Shown here one piece after another: positions 1 to 8,748 of a stretch of 64,000 bases of DNA. The stretch is from Paenibacillus xylanexedens (GTDB lineage Bacteria; Bacillota; Bacilli; Paenibacillales; Paenibacillaceae), in NCBI RefSeq assembly GCF_017874615.1, contig NZ_JAGIKV010000001.1, positions 372,001 to 436,000 of the forward strand, in the 5' to 3' direction. The notes under the pieces were generated by a model. It worked only from the letters and a program-made list of their open reading frames with translations, was not told where the DNA came from and did no database searches. The first letter of the stretch is position 1. Each line of letters opens with the position of its first letter. A program made the position numbers and the translations under genes.

Positions 1-2
1 CA

Positions 3-512
3 GTGATGAAACAATATTATGGCATTATCGATCTTACTTCCGAGGAGATTGCCACCATTAAAGCGGCCGAGCCGGGCAGTCTTAACTATGCAATCGGTCC
101 AATGATTAGCAAACGTGCAGGGATCGGCTGGACAACCGGTGGTCATACAGGTGGAGATGTTGTGCTGTACACGTATGCTCCGAACAATGACCGTCCATTC
201 GGTGTGATTGATAACACGGATGTCGCCAAATATATGGCACGAGTACTGGATTTGGATCTCGACAGCGTGAGCAAACAATTGTTTGTACCTGCCAAACAGG
301 CATTTACAGCCAAAGGCGCGACGTACAAACTGGACCTGACGGACGTCAAAAATCCGAAGATCCTCGTAACAAAAGGCAACACCAAACTGGAACTGCAAAT
401 CTACAAAAATATTGCACTGGTAAACGGCAAAAAGACAGCATTGGAAGGTGTAATTGTTTACAACGGTGTAGAAGCCTTTGTTCCACAAACGGCCGTTGAT
501 CTGATTCAATGA
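3..512 (+). CDS. Alkaline phosphatase, C-terminal part (5' truncated by window edge)
   Basis: The reading frame is already open at the window start, so only the last 169 codons are present. The segment GWTTGGHTGGDVVLYTY (about residues 42-58) matches the C-terminal metal-ligand His region of PhoA/PhoB-type alkaline phosphatases, followed by the usual GVIDNTD stretch. These enzymes are exported and hydrolyse phosphomonoesters. The last ~65 residues (NGKKTALEGVIVYNGVEAFVPQ) resemble the stalk repeat of copper-amine-oxidase N-like domains, often found in Paenibacillus cell-surface proteins. The catalytic Ser region lies outside the window. The family call rests on the C-terminal signature only. 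Confidence 0.8.
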   Translation: MMKQYYGIIDLTSEEIATIKAAEPGSLNYAIGPMISKRAGIGWTTGGHTGGDVVLYTYAPNNDRPFGVIDNTDVAKYMARVLDLDLDSVSKQLFVPAKQAFTAKGATYKLDLTDVKNPKILVTKGNTKLELQIYKNIALVNGKKTALEGVIVYNGVEAFVPQTAVDLIQ

Positions 513-553
513 TTCGTTAGAGCTACGGAACCACAAGGAGATTACACCATCTG

Positions 554-590
554 GCTGCCGAATATTTCGGCAGCTATTTTATTGTTTATT
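554..590 (+). terminator. Rho-independent terminator after the phosphatase
   Basis: A perfect 9-bp stem (GCTGCCGAA/TTCGGCAGC, loop TAT) is followed by a T-rich run. It sits about 40 nt after the phosphatase stop and separates it from the VOC gene. Confidence 0.85.
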
Positions 591-676
591 ATTAAAGAGT
601 AGGTTCCTGCTAGCGCCTATCGTATAATGAACGTAACAAAAATACATATCATGCAAGAAAAAGGAGAGATTCACCC

Positions 677-1042
677 ATGTTGATCAAATTAAACTGGATC
701 ACGCTGAGGGTCAGTAATTTGGAAGCTTCGCTTGGATTCTACCACGACATACTTGGACTTCCAATTCAGCGCAGATTCGAAAGCCGTGGACGGCAGATTG
801 CCATGCTGGGCATGGAGAATGAAGCCAAGCTGGAACTGATTGAGGGCAGTGAATCCATTCTTAAACAAGAGGCCGGCGTGTCGATCGGTTATGAGGTGAA
901 CTCGCTGGATGAAGCCATGGAACGACTGGCACAACTGAATATTCCGATTGTGCGCGGCCCCATCCAGCCCAATCCGCATCTGCGGTTTATTTACATTACA
1001 GATCCTGACGGCTTCGAGGTACAACTCGCAGAGCATGTCTAA
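677..1042 (+). CDS. VOC (glyoxalase/bleomycin-resistance fold) family protein
   Basis: A 121-residue single-module vicinal-oxygen-chelate protein. It opens with the beta-strand WITLRVSNLEASLGFY, typical of the fold, and ends with DPDGFEVQLAEH, where the final Glu is normally a metal ligand. Members are metalloenzymes (glyoxalase I, dioxygenases) or drug-binding resistance proteins; the substrate cannot be told here. An AAGGAG ribosome binding site lies 10 nt before the ATG, and a TATAAT-like -10 is at 623-628 without a convincing -35. It appears monocistronic, between a terminator and a convergent gene. Confidence 0.8.
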   Translation: MLIKLNWITLRVSNLEASLGFYHDILGLPIQRRFESRGRQIAMLGMENEAKLELIEGSESILKQEAGVSIGYEVNSLDEAMERLAQLNIPIVRGPIQPNPHLRFIYITDPDGFEVQLAEHV

Positions 1043-1162
1043 TTAGGCAACTGCGCACAAATGTGCGTATCACGATGACCAGTTGGGTGTGCAAGTGTGC
1101 AGTCAAACCAGATGCAAGCTCACACCTCTCATCGGGTAGCGTAAACACGTTTATGTGTCTGT

Positions 1163-2386
1163 TTACAGCTTCATGCGGCGCATCAGCCGCACACCTACGC
1201 GATTCAACAACCGATCAAGCAGCAACCAGCACCAGCGTCTGCCCCACGGAAGGTGGCGCTCATACACAGCCGAATACTCAAAATCCGCCACAGCACCGCG
1301 ATTGCGTTTGAACTGCGCAGCCCCGGCGCTCTCATGTAACAGATGGCCATTCTCGCGAGCCTGTGCGATTAGACAAGCTGATAACATGCGGTATAGTCCG
1401 ACGGACTGAGACACCGCCGTATCGTAACCAAACAGCGGGGTTGTCATGATTCCATTTCGACAGAAATAACCCATCACCGCGTTCAGGCGCCCCTCCTTTC
1501 GCAGTCCATAGAGTCTGAGTGTTCCTGATGCCATCGCAGCAGCAATGAACCGCTCGGTAAATTGCGGATTGTGATAGGAGTACTTTTCAAGGTATAACAG
1601 CTTGTACAATTCCACAATTCGCGGAATATCTGCATCCGTCATATCTGATTCGGAAACGAATTCGTATCCATGCTTGCCCAATAATTCATAATCCCGCTTC
1701 AACAGCCAGCGTGACTTCGAGTTGCCAAAATTCGGATCATGCGCTTGGTACAGGTAGATTTGTCGGCTGGGAATCAGTCGACACCCCACTTCCGTTAGCC
1801 TCGCCGTCAGATCGGGATGAAGTCCCTGACACAAGGAGCGAAATACAATGACATGTTCAGGGTATCGCTCTCGTACCGCTGCAAGCAAACAAGCCGCCTG
1901 TTCACCTGACATGGCTGGATACAGATTGGTGGAGAACAACCAGTTGTTCACATGCACAACTTTGTTGATCTGCGATTGCTTCATTCCCCAACCTATTAGA
2001 CTGAGCAGCACAGAAAGACCTTTTTCCAACACAGGCTTCTGCAACATGGTCAATTCCTGCTTGGCATAACTCACATAATGCGTATATGGCGAACAAACGT
2101 AAGCATTATCATACTCTGTATCATTCACCGTCAGCGGTATAACGAGATCATCAATCCGGGCGAGCAACAATGTTGTTTCCACGTTGGACATAAAGCTTTG
2201 GGTCCCGTCCAGCATCATAGGTTCCAGATAAGCTCTGGCATATCTGCCATCCTCCGTATCGGGCCAGTCCATGCCTTTGAACGAATGCTGATCATAAAGA
2301 CGCACGCGTGCAGCGCGATTATCATTCCTATGCTCATATGTACGGTCATCGTAGGCCGAGCTGTCTTTCATTCCTTTATTCTTCAA
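1163..2386 (-). CDS. GNAT-fold acyltransferase-like protein
   Basis: A 407-residue cytoplasmic protein without signal peptide or membrane segments. The second half (about 180-360) looks like the GNAT/FemAB-like fold: RYPEHVIVFRSL, then a charged region RWLLKRDYELL, then the late segment GLYRMLSACLIAQARENG and a terminal AAQFKRNRGA. This layout resembles the acetyltransferase domain used for acylating amines in lipids, peptides or cell-wall precursors. I read the start as TTG at 2386 because GGGGGAG lies 7 nt upstream, whereas the internal ATG six codons later has no good site. The acyl donor and acceptor are unknown. No partner gene is adjacent; it converges on the VOC gene. Confidence 0.55.
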   Translation of the reverse strand: MKNKGMKDSSAYDDRTYEHRNDNRAARVRLYDQHSFKGMDWPDTEDGRYARAYLEPMMLDGTQSFMSNVETTLLLARIDDLVIPLTVNDTEYDNAYVCSPYTHYVSYAKQELTMLQKPVLEKGLSVLLSLIGWGMKQSQINKVVHVNNWLFSTNLYPAMSGEQAACLLAAVRERYPEHVIVFRSLCQGLHPDLTARLTEVGCRLIPSRQIYLYQAHDPNFGNSKSRWLLKRDYELLGKHGYEFVSESDMTDADIPRIVELYKLLYLEKYSYHNPQFTERFIAAAMASGTLRLYGLRKEGRLNAVMGYFCRNGIMTTPLFGYDTAVSQSVGLYRMLSACLIAQARENGHLLHESAGAAQFKRNRGAVADFEYSAVYERHLPWGRRWCWLLLDRLLNRVGVRLMRRMKL

Positions 2387-2513
2387 CCTTTTACTCCCCC
2401 ATGAGGTAACATCTTCTTTGAACTACCATTTACAGTTTCGTTCTACGCTCTTCATACTCTACACAACACACTGTATAGGAAAAAAATGTCGGCATCAAGC
2501 TGTATTCCAGATG

Positions 2514-2556
2514 AAAAAAGCCCGTCTAGTACGCTAAATACGTACCGACAGGCCCT
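2514..2556 (-). terminator. Terminator of the chemotaxis receptor gene
   Basis: On the minus strand an imperfect stem (GCCTGTCGGTACG with CGTACTAGACGGGC, one bulge) is followed by six T residues. It lies directly after the receptor stop codon. Confidence 0.8.
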
Positions 2557-2568
2557 CAACTATTAATA

Positions 2569-4047
2569 TTAAAGTTTATTCTCAACGGAAGAAGCCTGAT
2601 GATCCGAGACTAACTCATTCAGGTCTACAATCAGTTGCTCCAATTCTCCAAAGCTCTCTACCATCTTCTGTGTCAGGTTACGTTGTTCTTCCATGCTCGC
2701 CAGAATCTCTTCTGTCGCTGCACTGGATTGCTCCGTTACACTCGAAATCTCGGAAACTTCATTCACAACTCTGGTGGAAGATTTCTTCATTGTAGCCGAA
2801 CTAGTCTCGATATCTGTCGCTTGATTCAACACATGCTGAGAGTTGCTGTTGATCGTACGGAATACTTCCTCTGCTGTATGGACGCTATCTCTTCCTTGTT
2901 GTAACGATAGACGAATACGTTCGAATCGATCTGTCAGTGCCTGCGTCTGTCCTTTTAGTCGAGACAGGATGGTTCCGATATCACTTGCGGACTGACCCGA
3001 GTTCTCTGCCAACTTGCGAACTTCCTCTGATACAACAGCAAACCCACGTCCATGCTCACCCGCACGAGCGGCTTCAATGGCTGCATTAAGCGCGAGCAGG
3101 TTGGTCTGACTCGCAATATCCGCTATGCTGTTCAGCATAAGCGTCATGGATTCACTTTCCTCGTTGAACTTTCGCATGTCATTTGCAGTTGTATTGATCG
3201 TTTCATATAGATCTTGCATCTGGGTGTTTAGCTGGTCCATCTGTGTGCTTCCAGTTTGCGTGCTCGTTGCCATACTTGCGGACAACTCTTTCATCTGCTG
3301 GGAATACGACGCAACGTCCTTGATATGCTGATCCGATACAGATAAGGATTCCGAGATCTCGGCCACACTGGTCGCCTGGAACTCAACACCTTTTGCAACC
3401 TCACTGAACCCAAGCGTCACCTCATTGGTGATAGAGCCGGTCGCATTCACTTTTTCCTTCAATTGATCCGTATAACGAGATAAACCTTCGACCGATTCCT
3501 TCACACGCTCCAGCATGGTTTCCACTCTTTGCTTAGAATGCTCCACCTCATTCTGACGTACTTCACTTTCATGGAAGAGCCTTTGATTCAGCTGGGAGAC
3601 CAGCATCAGAATGGCCCCCGTGAGAGCGAATAGTCCCACATTAACGATATTACCTATTAGCTCAACGGAGTCAACGGTATTCATAACAAATAACTGCAGA
3701 ACACTGTTGACTAGTAATACCGAAAATCCAACCACAAAAAATTTCTTGTTAGGAAATAACAGTAGAACTGCGGTTATAACCAAACTTAACGCAAAATTGA
3801 CCGTTCCCCAACCGACATAGACGCCACATATTGTCAGTAATACGGTAATCAGCCATGGAATGAGATGAATATGTTTCTTTTTCGCATTAGCGTATGTAAT
3901 CCAAACTACAAAGACTAGAGCTACTCCATTGGACACAAGTAACTTCGGCATCGTAAAGGCAAGCCCCATACCAATGGCAATAATAATCCACAAAATGATA
4001 CCAATTAATTTGTTCCTTTTCCAAATAATTTCGTCCATACGATCCAT
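2569..4047 (-). CDS. Methyl-accepting chemotaxis protein with six-helix membrane input domain
   Basis: A 492-residue transmembrane chemoreceptor. The first ~155 residues contain about six closely packed hydrophobic helices and no periplasmic ligand domain. This suggests sensing in or at the membrane (energy state, temperature or a hydrophobic signal) rather than of an extracellular ligand. A coiled-coil cytoplasmic domain follows, with the highly conserved hairpin tip [20 protein letters not shown] followed by [15 protein letters not shown] (about 305-345) that contacts CheA/CheW. The C-terminus has Glu/Gln-rich heptads suited to methylation. It is monocistronic with its own terminator. A weak sigma-D-like -10 (ACCGATAT, minus strand, 4208-4215) lies upstream but the matching -35 is poor. 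Confidence 0.9.
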   Translation of the reverse strand: MDRMDEIIWKRNKLIGIILWIIIAIGMGLAFTMPKLLVSNGVALVFVVWITYANAKKKHIHLIPWLITVLLTICGVYVGWGTVNFALSLVITAVLLLFPNKKFFVVGFSVLLVNSVLQLFVMNTVDSVELIGNIVNVGLFALTGAILMLVSQLNQRLFHESEVRQNEVEHSKQRVETMLERVKESVEGLSRYTDQLKEKVNATGSITNEVTLGFSEVAKGVEFQATSVAEISESLSVSDQHIKDVASYSQQMKELSASMATSTQTGSTQMDQLNTQMQDLYETINTTANDMRKFNEESESMTLMLNSIADIASQTNLLALNAAIEAARAGEHGRGFAVVSEEVRKLAENSGQSASDIGTILSRLKGQTQALTDRFERIRLSLQQGRDSVHTAEEVFRTINSNSQHVLNQATDIETSSATMKKSSTRVVNEVSEISSVTEQSSAATEEILASMEEQRNLTQKMVESFGELEQLIVDLNELVSDHQASSVENKL

Positions 4048-4244
4048 GCATACCCCGTCCTTTTATGTAGGTTAAATGTAAGTTGTAGGGCCTTTCTGTA
4101 CTACATCTAGTAGTCTTTGGTCCTGCTTATGTGCAAATCGCAAATACGCAGCGCCTTAACATAGTACATATTAACTTCACAAGTATGAAATCAGCGCTAC
4201 TTTATGTATATCGGTATTCAACATTTAAAATGAATATGAAATAT

Positions 4245-4270
4245 AAAATGATATGTAAGCATATCATTTT
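4245..4270. repeat. Perfect AT-rich inverted repeat upstream of the chemoreceptor
   Basis: Arms of 11 bp (AAAATGATATG and CATATCATTTT) are separated by TAAG. It lies between the pectate lyase terminator and the receptor start. It could be a second weak terminator or an operator; it carries no long T-run. Confidence 0.5.
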
Positions 4271-4276
4271 ATAAAC

Positions 4277-4322
4277 AAAAAAGGTCTGTCTTATACGTTA
4301 TGACGTACAAGACAGGCCTTTT
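4277..4322 (-). terminator. Terminator of the pectate lyase gene
   Basis: A ~15-bp stem (GGCCTGTCTTGTACG with CGTATAAGACAGACC on the minus strand, one mismatch and one G-T pair) is followed by six T residues, shortly after the lyase stop. Confidence 0.9.
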
Positions 4323-4349
4323 GGGTCGTGAAAGGATGTGCAGCAGCTC

Positions 4350-5393
4350 TTACTTTCCGAATACAAGTGTCGTATTGGAGGAACCTGCATACTTGGTGAC
4401 GAACTCACGCGCGTAACTGGCACTCTCTACCTGATAACTATAATTGGAACTTGGTCTCCAGTTTGTTTTAGGAGAAGTCGGACTATTAAGCGCTGGTGTA
4501 CTGCCGCTATCCGTGAACTCACCTTTTCCTTTGTCATCCAGGATGCCACCCTTTTCAGCGCCAGCACCAAAGTAGTTGTTTTCGGAATAAATCCGTGCTT
4601 TTTCACCAATTGTGATGGCCTGGTTAAAGTTGTTTGCATAGTTGTTTTTGAGATGGAAGTAACCATATCTTAAAAGTCCAGGACCACGTACATATAAATT
4701 TTCGAAGTAATTATTGGACATCGTCACATGAGGTACTCCATTGTAACTGCTGTTACCATCATTCGGATGACCGAGGATGACGCCATACTTATGGTTCGCA
4801 AATTTGGAATTGCTAATCGTAATATAGTCGGCGCGATCACCAATATACAGAAGTTTGTCCAGATCACTACCGCCAGAGCTGTAGCTGTGACCAGCAAACG
4901 TCACATGATCAATCCAGTAATTGGAACCTGAAGTGATATACATCTGGATATCATCATTGGCATTAATATTGGAAGCGTGTTCAAAAGTCAGATTCTGAAA
5001 TATCACATTGCTTGAACTGCTTGTGGATCTGAAATGAATATTCGTTAATGTATGTTTGCCAAAGGAACCTACAAGGGTCTTGTTCGCTCCAAATTCAACC
5101 TTTTGCAGCGTGGAGGAAGAAATATTCTGTTCAACAACGACAATCTTGGCTGTAGAGCCCGCCATATGTGTTCTCAAGTCATTGAGATTACTAACATAAA
5201 CCACCTGACCGTTCTTGCCACCTGTCGTAGCTGACTTGGATACACCATTTTCATTCTTGGCACTGCCTGCAAAACCAGTCAACCCATTCGTACCTGTGTT
5301 TGGATAACTGGCCGCACCATATGTAGACGGGGCTGTGGAGACAGTTAACAACAATAGAGTTACAGCGAGTAAAAGCATCGAAAATTTCTTCAA
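4350..5393 (-). CDS. Secreted pectate lyase, polysaccharide lyase family 1
   Basis: It cleaves polygalacturonate in pectin by calcium-dependent beta-elimination outside the cell. The mature region is a right-handed parallel beta-helix. WIDH (about 160-163) and the catalytic-site signature [12 protein letters not shown] (about 236-247) with the following NN are the family 1 hallmarks. I choose a TTG start at 5393: AAGGATGG lies about 9 nt upstream and the product then begins with a clean signal peptide (Lys-Lys, a Leu-rich core, likely cut near STYGAA). An ATG 32 codons earlier would place charged residues before the signal peptide and has no site. A good promoter is at 5436-5464, and the gene has its own terminator. 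Confidence 0.92.
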   Translation of the reverse strand: MKKFSMLLLAVTLLLLTVSTAPSTYGAASYPNTGTNGLTGFAGSAKNENGVSKSATTGGKNGQVVYVSNLNDLRTHMAGSTAKIVVVEQNISSSTLQKVEFGANKTLVGSFGKHTLTNIHFRSTSSSSNVIFQNLTFEHASNINANDDIQMYITSGSNYWIDHVTFAGHSYSSGGSDLDKLLYIGDRADYITISNSKFANHKYGVILGHPNDGNSSYNGVPHVTMSNNYFENLYVRGPGLLRYGYFHLKNNYANNFNQAITIGEKARIYSENNYFGAGAEKGGILDDKGKGEFTDSGSTPALNSPTSPKTNWRPSSNYSYQVESASYAREFVTKYAGSSNTTLVFGK

Positions 5394-5435
5394 AATTTCA
5401 CCATCCTTTATAATATTATCCTCAAAGACAACTCG

Positions 5436-5464
5436 ATTATATCGTGTAACTTTGGCTGTGACAA
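5436..5464 (-). promoter_or_regulatory. Sigma-A promoter of the pectate lyase gene
   Basis: Minus strand: -35 TTGTCA (5459-5464), 17-bp spacer, -10 TATAAT (5436-5441). It is about 45 nt upstream of the TTG start, giving a short leader. Confidence 0.75.
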
Positions 5465-5559
5465 TACAAAAATTGCAAAAAGACAACAATTATCATTTTT
5501 ATGCAACAGCAGATCAGATATAGTGAAAAAACGTAAAACCAGGCCATTCTTTCACACAA

Positions 5560-5587
5560 AATAGAGCCGCTAATTAGCGGCTCTATT
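5560..5587 (-). terminator. 28-bp palindromic hairpin after the AraC gene
   Basis: A perfect palindrome with 12-bp arms around AATT (arm AATAGAGCCGCT). It is followed on the minus strand by TTGTGTG, only moderately T-rich. It is probably the distal terminator for the AraC-type gene and may act in both directions. Confidence 0.6.
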
Positions 5588-5611
5588 AACGAGTACTATG
5601 TGATCCAACTT

Positions 5612-5639
5612 GGAACTGATCCACCCTTGGATCAGTTCC
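5612..5639 (-). terminator. Second hairpin after the AraC gene
   Basis: A perfect 12-bp stem (GGAACTGATCCA/TGGATCAGTTCC) with a 4-nt loop, 43 nt past the AraC stop. The partner sequence GATCCAA is repeated just beside it (5602-5608), so an alternative pairing is possible. There is no clear T-run. Confidence 0.45.
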
Positions 5640-5682
5640 TAAAGCCTCTGACAAAAACACATCGCTTGCGGATAATAATATG

Positions 5683-6525
5683 TTACGACTTCTGATAGCT
5701 GCGGCGGAAGGAGCCAGGTGTAATTCGTTCCAGCTTCTTGAAGATGGCTCCATAATAGCTGGTCGATTCGAAGCCAACTTGACGAGCAATATCCTCCATC
5801 CCGCGCTGCACATTGTCGAGCAGCAGTTCCTTGCTCTTGTTGACTCTTACCTGATTAACATAGCTAATGGGACGAATACCTGTCGTCTTCTTAAACAAAT
5901 GACAGAAATATTCTGGTGTGACACAGATCAATCCAGCCAGCGTTGGCAAAGTGATCTCTTCAGCATAATGCTGTTCAATATAGTCCAGAACCGGTTTTAA
6001 TCGCTCATACTGCTGCCCGACCGTATCGCTGCCCTCAACAGATACGCGTTGAATAATCTCTGTCAATAAGGTATAGAGAATGGCGGAGCAGGCGTAATTG
6101 CTTAATGTCTGCTCTTGTGGTGTTAAGGCAGCTTGCAGCAGCTCCCGCATTCGGGATAGAAGGTATTCAGGTTGTGCAAGTGTGTATACGCATGTGTTGA
6201 CAATGCCCACGGTTTTAAACAAGTTTACTGACCCGTTGCCATCGAAAATGATCCAGTCGACTTCCCAACTGTCGGATAGCGCATAGTATTCGTGCTTCTG
6301 TCCAGGGAATAACAGCATGCCCATACCTGGCTTGACGATATGTTCCGTCTCACTTAGCTTGAGCTTACCCACACCGTTGCGGCATTGTATCCACTGATAA
6401 TCCTCAATGCCTTGGTCTCGGCGGATATGCTCCTGTTCATGATGCAGGCCGATGCCAAGTAAATAAAAAGGGAGCAGCTTGTCTCGGGCAGATAACACCG
6501 GAAAATTACGATTGGGATGAGGCAT
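5683..6525 (-). CDS. AraC-family transcriptional regulator of the adjacent beta-galactosidase
   Basis: A 280-residue regulator: an N-terminal cupin-like sensor (about 20-150, including GMGMLLFPGQKHEYYA) and a C-terminal pair of helix-turn-helix motifs (about 180-275). The second HTH is DIARQVGFESTSYYGAIFKK with the family ending TPGSFRRSY. AGGAG sits 9 nt before the ATG. It is divergent from the GH42 gene across a 114-bp AT-rich gap holding a GTTATAT/ATATAAC inverted repeat, so control of that gene in response to a galactoside is likely by inference from context. The ligand is not shown. Confidence 0.88.
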   Translation of the reverse strand: MPHPNRNFPVLSARDKLLPFYLLGIGLHHEQEHIRRDQGIEDYQWIQCRNGVGKLKLSETEHIVKPGMGMLLFPGQKHEYYALSDSWEVDWIIFDGNGSVNLFKTVGIVNTCVYTLAQPEYLLSRMRELLQAALTPQEQTLSNYACSAILYTLLTEIIQRVSVEGSDTVGQQYERLKPVLDYIEQHYAEEITLPTLAGLICVTPEYFCHLFKKTTGIRPISYVNQVRVNKSKELLLDNVQRGMEDIARQVGFESTSYYGAIFKKLERITPGSFRRSYQKS

Positions 6526-6552
6526 ACGACTAACTCTCCTGATCTTAATATT

Positions 6553-6599
6553 GTTATATCATATTAATTATTTAAGATATTCACTCGAATTAATATAAC
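6553..6599. promoter_or_regulatory. Candidate operator between the AraC and GH42 genes
   Basis: GTTATAT...ATTAATT (6553-6569) and AATTAATATAAC (6588-6599) form an imperfect inverted repeat in the shared intergenic region of the divergent regulator and enzyme. AraC-type proteins usually bind paired sites of this size. This is inferred from position and symmetry. Confidence 0.4.
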
Positions 6600-6639
6600 A
6601 TATAATCGCAATATATTGATAAATAAAGGAGATCACAGG

Positions 6640-8625
6640 ATGACAATTAAGATCGGAATTGATTATTATCCAGAGCAATGGACCCCGGAGTTATGGGAGA
6701 AAGATGCCATACTTATGCAACAGACAGGGGTTGCAGTTGTGCGAATGGCGGAGTTCGCCTGGAGCCGAATGGAACCGACTGAGGGTAATTATCAGTTTGA
6801 ATGGCTGGATGCGGCCATAGAAGTATTCGCTTCGCGTGGTATGGAAATTGTGTTATGCACCCCCACCAATACCCCGCCAAACTGGATGACAACCCGTTAT
6901 CCGGATGTGCTGCCCATGGATGAACAACGCCACATCATTCGGCCAGGTGTGCGTGGACATCGTTGCAACAACAGCCCTTCCTTGAGAATGCTGGGCTCCA
7001 AATTTGTGGAAGCGATATCACAGCGCTACGGTAAGCATCCCGCCGTTATTGGCTGGCAAATCGATAACGAGATGCACTACCAGGAATGCCATTGTGATAC
7101 ATGTAATCGTTCGTTTGTCGCTTGGCTGCAAAAGCGTTATTCCAATCTGGAGGAGTTGAACCGGGAGTGGGGTACGGTCGTCTGGAGTGGTGAGTACAGC
7201 AGCTGGGCTGAGGTAACAACGCCACTCGGTGCCAGCAAACCGATGAATCCTTCCTATCTTCTGGAGTACAAGCGATTTTGTTCTGACAGCGTAGGCTATC
7301 TGCTGGGATGGCAGCTTGAGATTTTACGCCGGAACTGTCCAGGCCAATTCGTGACGCATAACATGTGGCAGTATCCGAATAGCCTGGACTATTATGATAT
7401 GCACAACGAATTGGACTTCGTCTCTGTTGATTATTATCCGAATGAGCTGTATCGCGATTATGGAGATCGGTTTCCGAGGAACGGAGCGCTTACGCTGGAC
7501 TTGGTTCGCGGCATCAAACGCCGGAATTTCTGGGTAATGGAACAGCTCAGCGGAGCGCAGGGCGCCTGGATGCCTATTCAGCGCACCCCGTATCCTGGAC
7601 TGATCCGAGCTCGCTCCTGGCAGACAATCGCCCGCGGTGCGGATATGGTCGTCCATTTCCGCTGGCGGAGTGCAACCGTCGGAGCGGAACAGTTCTGGCA
7701 TGGGCTGATCGACCACAGCAATGTTCCTGGACGCAGGTTCAGGGAGTTTGCAGAGCTTACTCGCGAGGTGAACCGGTTAGGAGAAATGCTCGCCGACTCA
7801 ACCATTGTTACCCAGGTTGCTATTCTGCATTCGCATGATCAGCACACAGCGCTTTCCCTTCAGCCGCAGGCGGAAGGGGGAATGCACTATATAGACAACC
7901 TTTCCTCTATGCATAAGGCATTTCTGAAAATGGGCGTCGGTACAGACGTTATCAACTGGACTGAGGAGCTCGATGGGTACAAGCTGGTCATTGTCCCTTC
8001 CCTCTTCCTGTTAAGTGAAGAAGTAGCACAGCGGCTGGAGCGATTCGCAGCCAAGGGTGGTACGGTTGTCCTTACCAATCGGACTGGCGTGAAGAACATG
8101 AGGAATGTATGTGAGATGCTGCCTCTGCCGGGGCTACTGGGTAAAGCGGCGGGTGTTGTCGTATGTGAATATGATGCCATCGGCAACAGTGAGCATCGGA
8201 TACGGAACGCGGAGGGCAAGACTTTCGCTGCGAAGCAATGGTGTGATCTACTGGAACTGCGAGGTGCAGAGCCGATCGCCTGGTATGACAACGACTTTTA
8301 CGAGGGTGTACCGGCGGTTACTGTCAATAAGTTTGGTGAAGGTGAAGTGTATTATGTCGGCACTTGGCCGGAGCCATCGTATTTCTATCAGTTGTTTGAA
8401 GGCATATTGAAGGAAAAGGATTTGGCGCCCAAAATCCAGTTGCAGGAAGGTGTCGAGCTGTCGATTCGAACGAAGGGGGAGCAAAACTTCCTGTTTCTGA
8501 TCAATTTGACGAATGAGCAACGAGAGATTACGCTGGACGTTCCTTATCGCAGCTTGTTGACCAGCGAGAAGTTGGATCAGAAGTTGACTCTTCCAACTCT
8601 GGGAGTAGATATTTTAACTGTATAA
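6640..8625 (+). CDS. Beta-galactosidase, glycoside hydrolase family 42
   Basis: A 661-residue intracellular enzyme hydrolysing beta-galactosides, probably short galactan fragments or lactose-like sugars. It has a TIM barrel, a trimer domain and a C-terminal beta domain. The acid/base Glu is in IDNEMHY (about 144) and the nucleophile is in WVMEQLSG (about 301). The four Cys that bind structural zinc in this family are present (GHRC near 109; ECHCDTC near 150-155). AAGGAG lies 8 nt before this ATG, so I reject a TTG eight codons upstream. There is no signal peptide. A divergent AraC gene and an own terminator frame it as a regulated single-gene unit. Confidence 0.93.
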   Translation: MTIKIGIDYYPEQWTPELWEKDAILMQQTGVAVVRMAEFAWSRMEPTEGNYQFEWLDAAIEVFASRGMEIVLCTPTNTPPNWMTTRYPDVLPMDEQRHIIRPGVRGHRCNNSPSLRMLGSKFVEAISQRYGKHPAVIGWQIDNEMHYQECHCDTCNRSFVAWLQKRYSNLEELNREWGTVVWSGEYSSWAEVTTPLGASKPMNPSYLLEYKRFCSDSVGYLLGWQLEILRRNCPGQFVTHNMWQYPNSLDYYDMHNELDFVSVDYYPNELYRDYGDRFPRNGALTLDLVRGIKRRNFWVMEQLSGAQGAWMPIQRTPYPGLIRARSWQTIARGADMVVHFRWRSATVGAEQFWHGLIDHSNVPGRRFREFAELTREVNRLGEMLADSTIVTQVAILHSHDQHTALSLQPQAEGGMHYIDNLSSMHKAFLKMGVGTDVINWTEELDGYKLVIVPSLFLLSEEVAQRLERFAAKGGTVVLTNRTGVKNMRNVCEMLPLPGLLGKAAGVVVCEYDAIGNSEHRIRNAEGKTFAAKQWCDLLELRGAEPIAWYDNDFYEGVPAVTVNKFGEGEVYYVGTWPEPSYFYQLFEGILKEKDLAPKIQLQEGVELSIRTKGEQNFLFLINLTNEQREITLDVPYRSLLTSEKLDQKLTLPTLGVDILTV

Positions 8626-8646
8626 GATCCGCCATTTTCATATTTA

Positions 8647-8693
8647 AGAAGGGATGTCTCACAAGGCTTACGACCTTGAGGGACATCCCTTCT
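8647..8693 (+). terminator. Terminator of the GH42 gene
   Basis: The outer stem is a perfect 12 bp (AGAAGGGATGTC/GACATCCCTTCT) with further pairing ACAAGG/CCTTG inside. The T-run is short, and it may also serve the convergent anti-sigma gene. Confidence 0.75.
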
Positions 8694-8748
8694 CTGCTTT
8701 CACTAACATCCACCTAATCTGATTAAGAGTATTGCCAGTTAGTTCATC

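Noticed and set aside
1043-1162. GCGCAC/GTGCG hairpin after the VOC gene as terminator
   Set aside because: Only five to six base pairs and no T-run.
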